Counted from the first letter of the stretch, positions 43,561-56,306 are shown. The stretch: 64,000 bases of DNA from Gari tellinella (GCA_922989275.2 OV277868.1:50094216-50158215); one strand, 5' to 3'. A program made the numbers and translations. Notes: a model not told the origin generated them from the letters alone.

Positions 43561-43612
43561 TACAGTGCAGGGCCAGTTACGGCATATGTGCACCGGGGGA
43601 GAGAAAGATGCT

Positions 43613-44443
43613 TTAGTAGCACTGTTGGAGAGCTGACTTAAAGTTCTCCACACTGGCTGCGCATACTAAACTTTCTTCAAGTTGGTCCCATTCGTGGTTC
43701 TTTAGAAGAATGATGTTTTTTGAAGCTGGTCGCCTAAGCCATGCTGGACTTGAAAGCAGTTGCTATTATTTGTGGCTGATCTTTCAACAATGTTTTTGGA
43801 GGTGAAGTCTGAATTTTTTGGGGTCTAATCTGTCTTTTTTGTTTGACTGGAGTGAGAAAATTTGTAGGTGGTAAGGCTGGTAAAAGTCCTTCTGTAATTT
43901 TGTAGAAGAGGGTCAGTCTGCTATGTTTCCGCCTAGTTTGGGGTGGTGGCAAGTCAAGGTCTGTTAGCATACGGGTTACACAACCGGTCTCCCGTGATTT
44001 GAAGTCCCCCGTAATAAACCGTGCAGACTGTCTCTGGACTCTCTCTAGTTGAACTATTTCGGAAGACAATACTGGGTCCCAGACCACCGCAGCATATTCC
44101 AGCACCGATCTTACCAGTGATATGTAAGCTGTCTTTCTACAGAAAGGGGGACAGTGCCTCTGATTTCTTTTGAGAAAGGCTACGGTGGAGTTCGCTTTCT
44201 TTGATATCTTGTTTATGTGGGCACCCCAGTTCAGGTCCTCCGAATAATAACACCTAGGTAAGGATTTTCTTGTACTTGCTGGAGGATTTGGTTGTCAAGT
44301 GTATAGAAATGACTGGATTTGTTGTTGACACTCATGAGGTAGCACTTCTTTGCATTGAGCCTCGTGCCCCATGCCGAGGCCCAATGCTCCAGCCCGATCA
44401 AGTCCCTCTGCAGCACATCATGGTCTTCCTGACTCCGGATGGT
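43613..44443 (-). mobile_element. Second minus-strand LINE fragment with frameshift
   Basis: Minus-strand IRSQEDHDVLQRDLIGLEHW, NAKKCYLMSVNNKSSHFYTL, then after a frameshift near 44245, LVRSVLEYAAVVWDPVLSSE and a C-terminus ending QQCY at TAA 43613-43615. 5'-truncated inside the RT domain. Confidence 0.88.
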
Positions 44444-46530
44444 AAAACTGATAAGCCCCGTGGAGGGTCCATTTTTGACACAGGGAGCATGATTTGAACA
44501 ATCTTTGTAGAGGATCATAAGGCAAAGCTAGATATACATGTCAAATATAAAAGGTCTGGTCCTTGCGGTTTCAGAGAAGAAGGTTTTTAAAGGTTTTCCT
44601 AAATAAGTCTATGTAAAACTGATAAGCCCCCGGGCGGGGTCAGTTTTGACCCGAGGTTCATGATTTGAACATGAATGAAGAACGACGTTCTTCATTCGTG
44701 ATTTGAACAATCTTGGAAGAGGACTATCAGGCAAAATTACATGTCAAATATCAAAGGCATTGGCCTTACAGTTTCAGAGAAGAAGACTTTTAAAGGGTTT
44801 CCTATATAAGTCTATGTAAAACTGATAAGCCCAAGTGTGGGCCATTTTTTACCCCAGTGTCATGATTTGAACAACATTGGCAGAGGACCACAAGGCAAAG
44901 CTACATGCAAACTACAGAAGGTCTGGGTCTGACGGTTTCAGAGAAGTAGAGTTAAAACGCTTTTCCTATGTAAAACTGATAAGCCCCGGGCGGGGCCGTT
45001 TTTGACCCGGGGGTAATAATTTGAACACTCTTAGTAAAGGTTCATAACATAATGCTTCATATCAAATTTTGTTGTCCTAGAACTTATAGTTATTGACAAG
45101 AAGATTTTTTAAGTTTTTAACTTTGGTTTTCAATATAATGTATATATATGCGGAAAATGGCCACGCCCTCTAGCGGCCATGATTTTTTAGGGATCAAAAC
45201 TCTTTGAACAACTTTGAAAGTATATCAGTTGAGAAACATTTTGGTGAAAACCGGACCAGACGTTCTTGAGAAGAAGATATTGTGCATGGTTGCCATGGCA
45301 ACAAGATCGATGGCCTCACCCATTTTTAACAACTTTTGAAGTTAACAACTACTGTAAATGTATGTATGTGACAAAGTTTGGTGAAAATTTGATACTATGT
45401 TGTTTATTTTTTATTTTTTTTTTTTTTGGTGTTTTTTTGTTCTGTTTTTTATACAAAAAGGCAAACAAAAGAAGCCCAAAAACAAAAAACACAAGAACAA
45501 CAACCACCCTCCCCCCAAAAAACCCCCAACAACAAACAGAAGGGCCAGAATGGCCCTTGATCGATCACCTGACCCTGGTGACACTAAGCTGGGTCAAAGA
45601 ATGTCAAACAATATTTTTTAAGTTTTCATTGATAATATCTAATTTTAGCTCCGGTGACCCAGATATGCAACAGACCGGAACCTATTCAACATTAAATGTG
45701 AAGGACCTCTGGAAATTACACCATGCCAAATATCAAAGCTTTGGCCATATTGGTTTCAGAGAAACAGATGTTTGACCATTTCACTATATAACTCTATTTA
45801 AAACAGTGACCCCCAGGACGGGGCCAATTTTGACCCCAGGGGCAAACTTTGAACAATTTTGATAGAGGACCTGTAGACGATGCTTTGTGCAAAATATCTA
45901 AGCTCAGTGTATTATGGTTTCAGACAAGAAGAATGTTGAAGTTTTCATTGGAAAAAATCTATTTTAGCTCCGGTGACCCAGATATGCAACCGACCGGAAC
46001 CAATTCAACAATTTATGTGAAGGACCTCTGGAAGATACACCATGCTAAATATCAAAAGCTCTGGCCATATTGGTTTCAGAGATAAAGATATTTGAACATT
46101 TCACTATATATATATATATATAACTCAATGTAAAACTGTGACCCCCAGGGCGGGGCCAATTTTGACCCCAGGAGCAAATTTTGAACAATCTTGATAGAGG
46201 ACCTGTAGATGATGCTATGTGACAATATCTAAGCTCTGGCCCTTGTTGATATTGACAAGAAGTTTTTTTTACGATTTCCTTATTTTTTTCACCTTGGTTG
46301 CCATGGCAACCAGAGTTCTGCATTGTTTCAAATTCTTTGAACAACTTTGAAAGAGCTTGACCCAAGGAACATTCCTGTGAAGTTTGGTTGCAATCAGGCA
46401 TGTGGTTTTAAAGGAGAAGATGTTTAAAGAAAATGTTGACACACGCCGCACGACGAACGACGACGGACGCCGGACATTGACTGACCACAAAAGCTCACAT
46501 TGAGCACTTTGTGCTCAGGTGAGCTAAAAA
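44444..46530 (+). repeat. Interspersed repeat array with terminal hairpin
   Basis: Units of 150-200 bp starting AAAACTGATAAGCCCC at 44444, 44616, 44818 and 44972, then related units at 45.6-46.4 kb (CTCCGGTGACCCAGATATGC). The 3' end CTCAGGTGAGCTAAAAA is the same as at 5976 and 26961. Confidence 0.75.
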
Positions 46531-47000
46531 CCCAATGATTTATTTCTATTTTCATATATTACCAATGATGAAAAACAGATACAATCTGTTGGTAAACGAC
46601 ACGGTCAAATCTGTTTTTGGGTTCAGCATTAGGGGGTGTGGGGTCAACCGTGAATTGACCAGATCTCTGTCTTAACGAAAACATTAAGATTAACATAAAC
46701 GCAGCCCCGGGCATTTGTATCAAATTATATATCTAACCGGTGACTCTAAATAAATACGCACCGGCATATGTGTAGAGCGCACTTGCCCTCTGTATTTGTA
46801 TCTGTATCAATACGTCGTAGAATCCTAAAAGGGCTTTTACCGTTTACAAGCCTATACAAATACGGTAGACCCAGATCGTAGTATCAGCGGACGCCCCTGA
46901 TCAGTGTTTGCACTGTTTTTCGTTTTGTAATATTGTAGAAAATAATGTAAACAGTCAAAATATAGACTAGACTAAATTGGAAACTGGAATACATATTCTA

Positions 47001-47698
47001 TACAGTAAACCCTCTCTATTAGGACAACTAAATTGGGTTAGATATTGGGTGTTTAAAGAGGCTCTCAACCAGATTTAGCATTAAAACTAGTAATTTGTAA
47101 ATATATGTCAAACGCTTATAAAAGCGGGTATGAATGAGTTTAGGATAAGAAGTTCTGTTTAAAAAATGCATTTCAATAAAAAAAATTATTGAGCTCTGGT
47201 GGGATTCGAACCCGGGACCGGCGTGCGGGGGAAGATAAAAAAAAGAAAGAAAACCACTTAGCCCTCTCGACCAGCCGGGCTATTTATATCTCTGTGATAT
47301 ATTTAACGTACTTTACCATGTAGCGATGGAGAGTACATAATTCGGCCCGGGTTTATGTCCGAGCCCGTGAGTAATTTCTGTTGCGTCTTTCGATGCTATA
47401 GAATAAATATAGGATAAAGCGATGGAACATTTCTTAAAAATTAAGACTTGAAGACTTTTCTTGAGGGTGATTTTAGACTGATCATATTTTTCTAATGCCA
47501 GATGCATGATAATGCTACACATTTGGTTTTATTTGAATATTTTCTTTTCTATCTGGTTGCGAGTCGCTGTAAGGCAGTTTACTGTTTAAAGCAACAAGGG
47601 GGCTTTCTGTGTTACGTTCACATGGCTTTAAACAGTAAACTTTCTTTTATGTAGTCAATTAGGTTTCCTTTTAGCGGTCGTGATAGAGAGGTTTTAGT
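47001..47698 (+). mobile_element. A2 MITE interrupted by a family H element
   Basis: ACAGTAAACCCTCTCTATTA left; resumes at 47574 with a diverged core (TTTAAAGCAACAAGGGGGCT) and ends GATAGAGAGGTTTTAGTACA. Confidence 0.8.
47053..47573 (+). mobile_element. Family H element, second copy
   Basis: Aligns with 10487-11031 end to end: TTAAAGAGGCTCTCAACCAG left, ATCTGGTTGCGAGTCGCTGT right (TTAA lost on this side). Same tRNA-like module (box B GGGTTCGAATCCCACC on minus). Confidence 0.85.
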
Positions 47699-47839
47699 AC
47701 ATTTGAAGTCAACAGGGATAACTGAGTTAAAGAGACACCGTGTAAGTCTGATTATATCCAATAAAAGACGGAACCACCAGGGCTTCCATATCTCCATTTC
47801 CCCCCGAAATCTTCGAATTTTAAAAAAAATATCTCTGGA

Positions 47840-47965
47840 GGTGGGTGTCAAACAGTTTGGATCCATATCAGACGCCACGTTACGCGGTGTCTGATCTAGA
47901 TCCAAACTGTTTGCATAATTATGTAAGTGTCTAAGAGCATGGCAGCGGAAGGGATAAAGGTACCG
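47840..47965 (+). mobile_element. B2 MITE, right part
   Basis: Core B AAACAGTTTGGATCCATATC / GATCTAGATCCAAACTGTTT with tip GCCACGTTACGCGGTGTC. Confidence 0.75.
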
Positions 47966-48109
47966 TTTCCTGAAATAGCTCTTGAAAATTTGGAAATCTT
48001 AGGATTTATGAGTAACTTATGGTAACTCTGAACCATTGAATTTGCAATACTTTAACTCTACATGTATATTGATAAATATTCATAAGAAATGTTCCCTAGA
48101 ACCTGACAG

Positions 48110-48195
48110 GTGACTGCTTAAAACAGGATGAAAGAAAAACGGAAAGCTCATACAGAAGCTTTCCGCTTTACTTCCATCTTGCTTTAAGCCGTCAC
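48110..48195 (+). mobile_element. A2 MITE hairpin
   Basis: GACAGGTGACTGCTTAAAAC, tip AAAGCTCATACAGAAGCTTT, partner CTTGCTTTAAGCCGTCAC; no terminal repeats. Confidence 0.65.
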
Positions 48196-48410
48196 TCAAT
48201 AAATACGCATTTTTACACCTTTAATGTATCCCCCCCCCCTGAAGGAAATAGTTTTCAGCTTTATACGATCATATATTTTTCTGTATCCGAGCAGATGGTT
48301 GCCTATATACATGTATATAGGCGCGCCTATATACATGTATATAGGCGCGTTCTGCTTCACTTTCACCAGTCTTCAAAACAGCCAGGCTATAATATACGGT
48401 AAAGGGTTAA
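48194..48410 (+). mobile_element. A1 MITE with replaced hairpin tip
   Basis: Left CTCAATAAATACGCAT and right TATACGGTAAAGGGTTAA are A1, but the core holds a doubled palindrome CCTATATACATGTATATAGG (separated by CGCG). Confidence 0.78.
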
Positions 48411-48747
48411 GTATACTTCCATCTGTCTTAAACACTATAAAGCTATTAAGGAAATGACTATACAAATATTAGCGTAATAATCCTGTTTCCCTTGATATAT
48501 CAGTTAAAAGGTGTGATTCTCTGTCGTAGGGTTCTAATGCATTGTAGCAACAACGGGTTTGATAGGGACATTGATATAAATGTTTCAAAGAATCTCCTTT
48601 ATCCGAGGGTTACGGTTTGTTGTCATGTCACCTTTTTGTTAATGTCTGGGTATAGAGGGGCATTAATTATACAATATTGCTAGTACCTAATCCCCTGTCA
48701 CCTGTCTTAGGCGATCGCTAATTTAACTTTTTGGAGCAGCTACTTAA

Positions 48748-48999
48748 ACGGTTGCTTCATAGCTTGTTTCTAGATTTGCAGACAGGTGACCTCTTTTAAA
48801 AGCATGTTGAAAGTAAAGCAGAATGCGCATTAAGTTTTACTTTCAACCTGTTATAAGCTACCAACTGCTGAAATATAGAAACTAATTCTTATGTTGCATG
48901 CATGTTCAAGATTTATAACGTGGTTGTATAAACTATTTTCTTCAGTGGAGGAATTAAGTAACGGCGTTAAAAGGCGTATTTATAGGGCAAGGGAATAAA
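48748..48999 (-). mobile_element. A1 MITE, diverged
   Basis: GGTTGCTTCATAGCTTGTTT left; hairpin partly lost; right GGCGTATTTATAGGGCAAGG. Confidence 0.72.
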
Positions 49000-49234
49000 C
49001 TGTCAAATCCGGAAATCTCTCGAAACCGACCACTTTGCTCAGTTCAGAGGTCGTGTGGTTTGCAAATATTTCACTGAATGTATGCATAATATTTAACACG
49101 ACATGTGTGACTTTGTGTTTTTGTGTTGGTTTGAACAGGTTGGATCCAGCTGAGACACAGAATGAGGTACTTCATTATACTCGTAGGTGTCCTGCATTAA
49201 GCTCGATAAGATGACACAATATTAAACGACTGTG

Positions 49235-49371
49235 ATAAGTGCAAATGGGTGTTCGGATATCGCAGTGATTTGAGTACCCGCTTTTCGCTAGTGTGTCCTG
49301 AGTTCGATCCCGAGTATGTGAGCAATTTACGATGATAATAATAATAATAACAATAATAATAATAATAATAA
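49235..49371 (+). mobile_element. SINE-like element with (AAT)n tail
   Basis: tRNA-like head (GATATCGCAGTGATTTGAGT, box B GAGTTCGATCCC) followed by ATAATAATAATAATAAC. Confidence 0.6.
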
Positions 49372-49507
49372 AGACGTTATTTACGAGAGAACTCATTTAC
49401 CAATGTCAATTCTTCAATGAGGCCCTCAACATAACATATATTCAAGGCAGTAATATTTACAAGGTTACATAATACAAGAATCAGTACACTATGTGTTCAA
49501 AGTAAAC

Positions 49508-49871
49508 CACAGCTCTCCCTCTCTACAACGACACACAAAAGAAGACAACGATTGTGTGCGTTGTTTGGAGGAAGTCGTTATAGGGAGGGAAACTGGCTTA
49601 CATTTGCAAACAGCTTGAATCCAGACCCGACGCCGCGTCAAGTGGCGTTTGATCTGGATTCAAGATGTTTGTCACTAGTAATTATTTTTTTAGGTCAAAA
49701 TGTCCATTATGTAACTTTGAGAAATCCAGAAGAGGACATTTTTAAGCAGACGGTATTGCAGCAGTATAAGCGTTGGATATAGTTTGCCTGTTTAGGGAAC
49801 TGCAGCAAGGGTCACTGTAAGGAGGGAATCGATGGACATTGGGAGGGTCGTTGTAGCGAGGGAGTACTGTA
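49508..49871 (+). mobile_element. B3 MITE
   Basis: CACAGCTCTCCCTCTC left, CGAGGGAGTACTGTA right; core B GCTTGAATCCAGACCCGACG / GATCTGGATTCAAGATG. Confidence 0.85.
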
Positions 49872-49964
49872 CATGTATTTGACTCGGTTAAAGCTCTCTA
49901 AGTAGACTTATATATCACCATATTGCATAGAGTATCAAATATGTAAAATTAACACTTTCACTGC

Positions 49965-50090
49965 CATTATAACTTCATACCCGGGCTAATTTATGAACAA
50001 ACAGTTTGGATTCCGAGAAGACACCGCACCACGCGGTTACATCTTATCTGGTTCATAATATTAGCAGGAGATAATACTGACTAATCTGGT
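49965..50090 (+). mobile_element. B2 MITE, degenerate
   Basis: CACTGCCATTATAACTTC left and a diverged core (GGATTCCGAGAAGACACCGC / TCTTATCTGGTTC). Confidence 0.5.
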
Positions 50091-50529
50091 ACTGAAGGGG
50101 CAAATAAGTGCGTTGAACAATTTTGGTTAAATTAGATTTTACCCATTTTCATCAACATTGATACAGTGACTGTCAAAGCTTGAAGCTGGTTGAAAGTAAA
50201 GAGGAATGCGCCTTATTGCTAATTCTATACATTGGTCGAATTGTCATAACTTGTTTGTAATCGATGTAAACATAAATAAATGAAATTTAAACTGTAACTG
50301 CAACTTATTTTGAATGTCTAAGCCAACCGATTGATCCCAACTGGCTTCGATTTCCACGGATTGATAGAAAAACTTTCACTGATTGTGAGTGCTGCCTCGA
50401 AGCTTCGAGATGCTGTGTATTTTTCTTACGAACGCTGTTCTTTCCCATTAAAACGCCAACGAAACGCAAACGCAGTGCAATAAAATGGAGAAAACAACTT
50501 TTTGACAATCCTGATTATTAGTTTTAATC

Positions 50530-50640
50530 TGAGTGGCAAACAGTTTGGAATCAGATCAGACGCCGGGTAACCCGGATTCTGATCTGGCTCAAAACTGTAT
50601 GCATTGGAAATAACAGTTTAAACGTCATCGCGTTTATTGG
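50530..50640 (+). mobile_element. B2 MITE core fragment
   Basis: AACAGTTTGGAATCAGATCA, tip GACGCCGGGTAACCCGG, partner TGATCTGGCTCAAAACTG. Confidence 0.65.
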
Positions 50641-51400
50641 GAAAGAATAACGTTTTCTCCATAGTGCAGTCATTCTGCGATTTGACCTTCAAATAATTGC
50701 AACAGAAATGATTTTGTCGATAACTACTAATCTATTTGTTAAATAATAACATGCTAAAAGTCTTAAAAAATCTTTTAAGGGGAAATTAGTAAAAAAGCAA
50801 TTGAAAATGAATAATTTTCCTTTTATTTTTTTGGCGCACATTTCCCAATTTCTCACCATAGCTTACCATAGCCTACCATGCCTTATTGACATCATGGTGA
50901 AGGTTGTGTGTTTTCTATATAATCATTGCAAAATATGGGATAAATTAATGTATTTATGTAAGCTTTCTTATCAGTTATTACATGAAAAGTGTTTGAAATA
51001 TAAGCTATAACCATTATGAACATGTTCACAAGAAGATGATTGTTGTAAAACTGAAGTGTCATGGGTTTCCGCGGATGATATACAACTCATTAGAATGAGT
51101 TACTTTTGAGGATATTTAAGAGTTATAAAACACTCTAAACGCTATATTGGTTTGAAATAATGTACAAGAAAGGCAAAATAACACATTAAAAAGATTTTAA
51201 AAGATTTTTTTACATTACGACAAAATGTGACTTTGTTAGATTTATATTTAACTATGGAAAGTTCTTAGGGCCTAAACTGACACAATAGGCGATTAATAAT
51301 ATCAATACTAGCATTACAAACGTGGCTGTTCTAACGGGCGCATGAACTGTAACTGTTGTTTTTTGCATAAAGAATCAATAGAAACCTTAATTTTTAACAA
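50641..51400. other. Gene-free AT-rich stretch
   Basis: No ORF, RNA or intact repeat recognised apart from ACTCATTAGAATGAGT near 51087, a miniature of the family D palindrome. Confidence 0.5.
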
Positions 51401-51412
51401 TTTATTTCTTTT

Positions 51413-52020
51413 TAGCTCATCTGAACACTACGTGCTCAAGGTCAGCTTTTGTGGTCAATTAATGTCCGGCCTCCGGCATCGTGCGTTGTGCGTCAACTAT
51501 TTCTTCAAACAACTTCTCCTTCAAAACCACTTGCCTGATTGCAACCAATCTTCACAGGAATGTTCATTCGGTCAAGCTCTTTCAAAGTTGTTCAAAGAAT
51601 TTGAAACAATACAGAACTCTGGTTGCCATGGCAACCAAAGTGAAAAAATAAGTAGATATTTAAAAAAAATCTCCTTGTCAAAAACACAAGGGCCAGAGCT
51701 TAGATTTTTGGCACATGTCACCATCCATAGGTCCTCTATTAAGATTGTTCAAATTTTGCCCCTGGTGTTAAAATTGATCCCGCCCGGGGGTCACTGATTT
51801 ACATAGAATTATATAGAGAAATGTTCAATCATCTTTTTCTCTGAAACCAATATGGCCAGAGCTTTGCTATTTGGCATGTTCTATCTTCCAGAGGTCCATC
51901 ACATATAGTGTTGAATTGGATCTGGTCTGTTGAATATCTTGTTCACCGGAGCTAAGAATAAGTATTTTCAATGAAAGCTTAAAAATTCTTCTTGTTTAGC
52001 ATTACTTGACCCAGCTCAGT
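51413..52020 (-). repeat. Interspersed repeat with terminal hairpin, reversed
   Basis: Starts TTTTTAGCTCATCTGAACAC, the reverse of the CTCAGGTGAGCTAAAAA end; continues with units shared with 45.6-46.4 kb. Confidence 0.75.
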
Positions 52021-53019
52021 GTCGCCATGTTCAGGTTAGCGATCAAGGGCCATTGTGGCCATCTTGTATAAGTTCAGATGGTTTGAACAACTTGTTTTCT
52101 TTGAAGAAAAAAATGTTTTTCAAAATTCTGGAGATTTATAGTATTTCAATTTTGAATGTACAATGTATGCTCAATGGTAATGTAAAGTTTATTGTTTGTT
52201 AAAAGTTAAAACGCCATTGGCTTTGAGTAAAATAATAAAGAAAATAACCAGGGTGCCAATTTCCTTCACATTCAAAAGGTCCGAAATACAGGAAGGTGTC
52301 CAAAATGGCTGCCGTTTAGCAACAATTCAGTCTCTTCGTTAGTACACATGGTATATTGACAAACGAGGTGTTTACATGTGGTTTTTGACACAAGAAAAAA
52401 ACATGGAATCATCAATTTCAGACTAAAGTTCACTAAAATGGGTATCACTTACACTAAATATATTTACTTTTACACCGGAGTCCATAGATTGATTGAGTTG
52501 GGGTTTACAGCACCGCGAGACATGAAATGGTCACATGGCGCCGATCTTGGACATAAATGTCTGAACAAAGTATCTGTTTTATCAAAATAATGTGTTGGTC
52601 ATGTGGTAAACATTACAAGTAAATAAACAAATATATATAGGTATAGTTAAACCTCATTATGTTCAGACATTTTTTAACGAAAAAATCAAAAAAAAGTTCA
52701 CATGGTGTACACGTGTAGTGATCAGTAGTCTTCATACTCTTCATTTATTCCTGGTTGGTGTTTTTGTTGTCAAACTGAAATAGTTTGGCAAGTATAAAGT
52801 CAGTCTTACAAATAACGAAAAACCTTCGAGAGTTCAAAGGCACAAATCAGTGCTTACAGATAAAGACAATAGAAGACTCTTTTGTTACAGAAGAGGCACT
52901 TAAAAACCTTAATGGTTACGAGCATCATTCCAAAGCATCGTTAACAGTCGAGAAACACCCATACTTGCAGACATTATTGGAGCGGATGTGTATCTTTAGA
53001 TTACTACCAAACCCTGGGA

Positions 53020-53480
53020 CCTAGTACATAAGTTTTTTCTGCAATACAGAGGCTTAGGAATTGGAAATCTCAAGGAGAGGATCGAATGTGTGCTAAGATT
53101 CTGAAAGTAGAGGACCAAGAAAACCAACGGCTACTACAACATCGTACTTAAAGAAGTTTGGCTAAAAGAGCATTTGATGATTGGGAGAAAGGAGTCATTG
53201 TAAAGTTTCCAAAGAGAGGTGACATGGGAAGCTGCAACAACTGGAGAGGCATTTCATGTCTTTCTCCCACCAATAAGGTCTTCAAAAGTATAATTCTGAA
53301 AACCATTGCTCCAATTTAAACCAAATTTCGTCATAGAGATCCGAGAGATTCAGGAAAGGAAGATCATACGACTATTTCTGTTTTTTAGATAATTCTTGGA
53401 GAAGTTGAATGGAATAGCTCTCTTTAAGTGGTGTAACTGTTCATCTACTTGGAGAAATGTGTGGCAATCTAAACCGTGAG
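53020..53480 (+). mobile_element. Degraded LINE reverse transcriptase fragment
   Basis: Plus-strand IVKFPKRGDMGSCNNWRGIS, CLSPTNKVFKSIILKTIAPI then a stop. The W..G.I..(L/F)PK+GD...C.NWRGI block is a hallmark of RT domain 1-2 in non-LTR retrotransposons. Interrupted by stops. Confidence 0.8.
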
Positions 53481-54330
53481 GTACGCAAGTTGTGGTGAGA
53501 CATTATGGCATACCAAAAATAAATTGATGTCAGCAGATTTTATTTAGTGTACACAAACTATTGAATGCTGTGTAATACAAAACAACCAGCCCACAGAGAC
53601 CTTCAAAGTGAATTAGAACACGAAAGACATGGCACCCTATTTTCTTATGTTTATAATTATAACAGAATCAGGGGAGTTTTTTTTGTTCTTTATCGAAAAA
53701 GAACATAATATACACACATTTCATATTCCTGACAAATGAGCCCCCGCTAGTTTCAAAAATTAACTTTTCAAGAAAAAAACCAAAGTTATTCAAACCTCTA
53801 CACAAGATGCGGTTGGATTCTCAATCTGCAGATGCATATTTGTGTCATATTTAGTAACGTTAAAATGCCCATGTGTGAGTGTATATGTTCTGGCTCTAAT
53901 ATTGATAGATCAATTGTAAAGTTAATATATCTCTTGGTTCAATACACATACTGTGGTTACACAAGACGAGATAGAAAGCACATGAAAAGTGACTTGATAA
54001 GCTCTGAAATGTTTTACTGATATACTTGCTTAGGAAATAAGAAACATTAGTACACACTATTTGCTAGACATTGGTTGAACATTTGCAATTGCTAATGTTC
54101 GAATAGGCTAAGTTGACTCTGGTACGTTATTCAAAATCATTGAAGTACCCATTTCTATGTGCTGCTTTCTGGGTGGAAATTTTCGTTTGCGATAATCTCT
54201 GCCTATTCGAATGGGTTTGGAAGAATTTCACACGTGGAGTACATGTTTACTATAGTATATAATTTCGATCAAAAACTATGAAATTCAGTAGAGAAAATCG
54301 AAAACGATTTTTTTCATCAAGAATATAATT
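53481..54330. other. Gene-free stretch
   Basis: No convincing gene or repeat seen. Confidence 0.45.
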
Positions 54331-54333
54331 ACT

Positions 54334-54516
54334 GGCAGAGGGAGTAAACTGAACAAATCCAATATTTTCTCACTCATTTCAGTACCAAAATCCTATGGTG
54401 CTACTACTTATCAGAATCGTCTTTTCGAGACGAATCTAATGAGCAATTAAAACCGTATGGTTCATGCAGAAGTAAAAGATTATAGTTTTTGAAATACTCT
54501 CCTTATCTGGAGCCCT
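54334..54516 (+). mobile_element. Family D MITE
   Basis: Degenerate left (GGCAGAGGGAGTAAAC), central CTACTTATCAGAATCGTC / GACGAATCTAATGAGC, right CTCCTTATCTGGAGCCCT. Confidence 0.78.
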
Positions 54517-55510
54517 CATGAAAAGCGTTTTTGTTGGTTTTCAGTTTATTTCAGTAGTACTGTCAGTGCTTTGATAATAATTAAATCAAAGAAGCAGATA
54601 CTTGAAGCAAACACTCTAATGTCATTTAACAAATGCAATATATTATGTAAACATGCTTAATTTGTTATTCTGTAATAACCTAACTGATCAGAAGATTTAG
54701 CATAACAACTATACGTGTGTTTTGATTATTAATATAATTAGTGAACTAGTGGGTGGGGTAAATTAACCCCATAAAACTTAAACACAAGACATATATCGAT
54801 GAAAAAATCGTGTATAATGAAATGAAAAAAAGTCAACTATGTTTCTTCTAATACAATTATGTTTTTATCATATATGGTGGTTCGAAATATGCCAGTAGTG
54901 CTGCCTTCTTGCGAGTTATTAGTACTATACGCAATGTATTTGGGGGAAGAACACTAGCTTAGAAAAAGTGAAGTTTAAACCATTTTCCCCTTAAAAGATT
55001 TTGTTAGACTTTTTATATGTGAATTAATAATAATTATTATACCCTAAAGATAACACAATAGATCGACTGTTGAATTATTTCAGTTGCAAAAAGTTCAAGG
55101 TTAGGTCCTATTTTTTCGTAGGAGACTGGACTACCACTGTATATTAATAGCAACATTGATATAATTACTTTAACCCTATTTGCAAATACCGGTACATAAC
55201 GTAGTGTGAATCTAGATTAGACCCCAATGAACCCGTCGTCTGGTCAGGAATCAATTCAACCGTTTGACACCCAGTTCTAAATTTGAAGAAAATTTGCTGA
55301 CGGAAATGAACTCTTGAACCAAATTATATTTTCGTATGCAACAATTGTCGTCTGCCTATGTTCTAAAATAAAAATTAGATATATATGCTCTCATTTGGAT
55401 CCAGTTACTAGATCTAGCAAAAGTTATCACGATTTCGACATTAGCATGCATAGTTACAAGCCATTAACTTTTTTTTATAACTGCATACGGACAAGATTTC
55501 TGTGCAATAT
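54517..55510. other. Gene-free AT-rich stretch
   Basis: No supported feature. Short ORFs here lack coding character. Confidence 0.5.
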
Positions 55511-55514
55511 ATTG

Positions 55515-55884
55515 TTAACCCTTATACTGCTGCAAAAATCGTCTGCTTTCAAATTGTCGTCTGTATTATGTATTAAAATTTAGATTAATACATTTTTAAT
55601 AAAACACACCTTAAGGCGAGTGTAAATCAGTTGGGATCCAGATCAGACGCCGCGTTACGCGATGTCTGGTCTAGATGAAAACTGTTTGCAAAAACGAGCA
55701 CGATTTCGACATTAATATTACCAGGTAGATCTAATTCTTTTCTTAGTAATTTTAGTTAAACAAATCGAATACGAATGTCAAACAGTTTGGATCCTGATCA
55801 GACGCCGCATTAGGCGGCGTCTGATCAGGATTCAAGCTATTTGCACAGTCGCAATTTTGTCACCACTGGCGATAAACGGGTTAA
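55515..55884 (+). mobile_element. B2 MITE with two core hairpins
   Basis: TTAACCCTTATACTGC left and GATAAACGGGTTAA right enclose two core B palindromes (about 55625-55692 and 55777-55845). The second is nearly perfect (GATCAGACGCCGCATTAGGC). Confidence 0.85.
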
Positions 55885-56306
55885 AAAGAAATACAAGCAG
55901 ACACGCCAATGCGTAACTGGAGTGTGACTGTAAATGCATGTATACGATACATGTAGCTCACCATTTATAGAGTTATTTCGACTGATACTATGGTACATAC
56001 TATTGTAGCGCACGTGGTACGTTGGTATATGGTTACATATCTTCATTTTTATTGGGAAGTGAGTCAGATATATAGCACAGCAAACACCTCTTGGTGTGAG
56101 CTTAGGCTGTGCACCGACAGGGTTTGTTGTTGTTGTGTAACTCGGTTTGCATGTTACAAATGGTGGCAGCGATTGGATAGTAACAAGTTGACAACTGCCA
56201 GACCATTGTACGTGCCACTATAGTTGATAATATGGTACCAGTCGAAGTCGGCCTTTAACTAAATATATATATAACAGCCTGTTCTAACACATGACCTTAC
56301 TGTAGG

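Noticed and set aside
52785..53024. 79-codon ORF as a host gene
   Set aside because: No recognisable family, no supporting splice sites, and it lies next to a degraded LINE reverse transcriptase; probably LINE-related or random.
54517..55510. ORFs in the AT-rich 54.5-55.5 kb stretch
   Set aside because: Short, AT-driven, and no domain or conserved motif could be seen.
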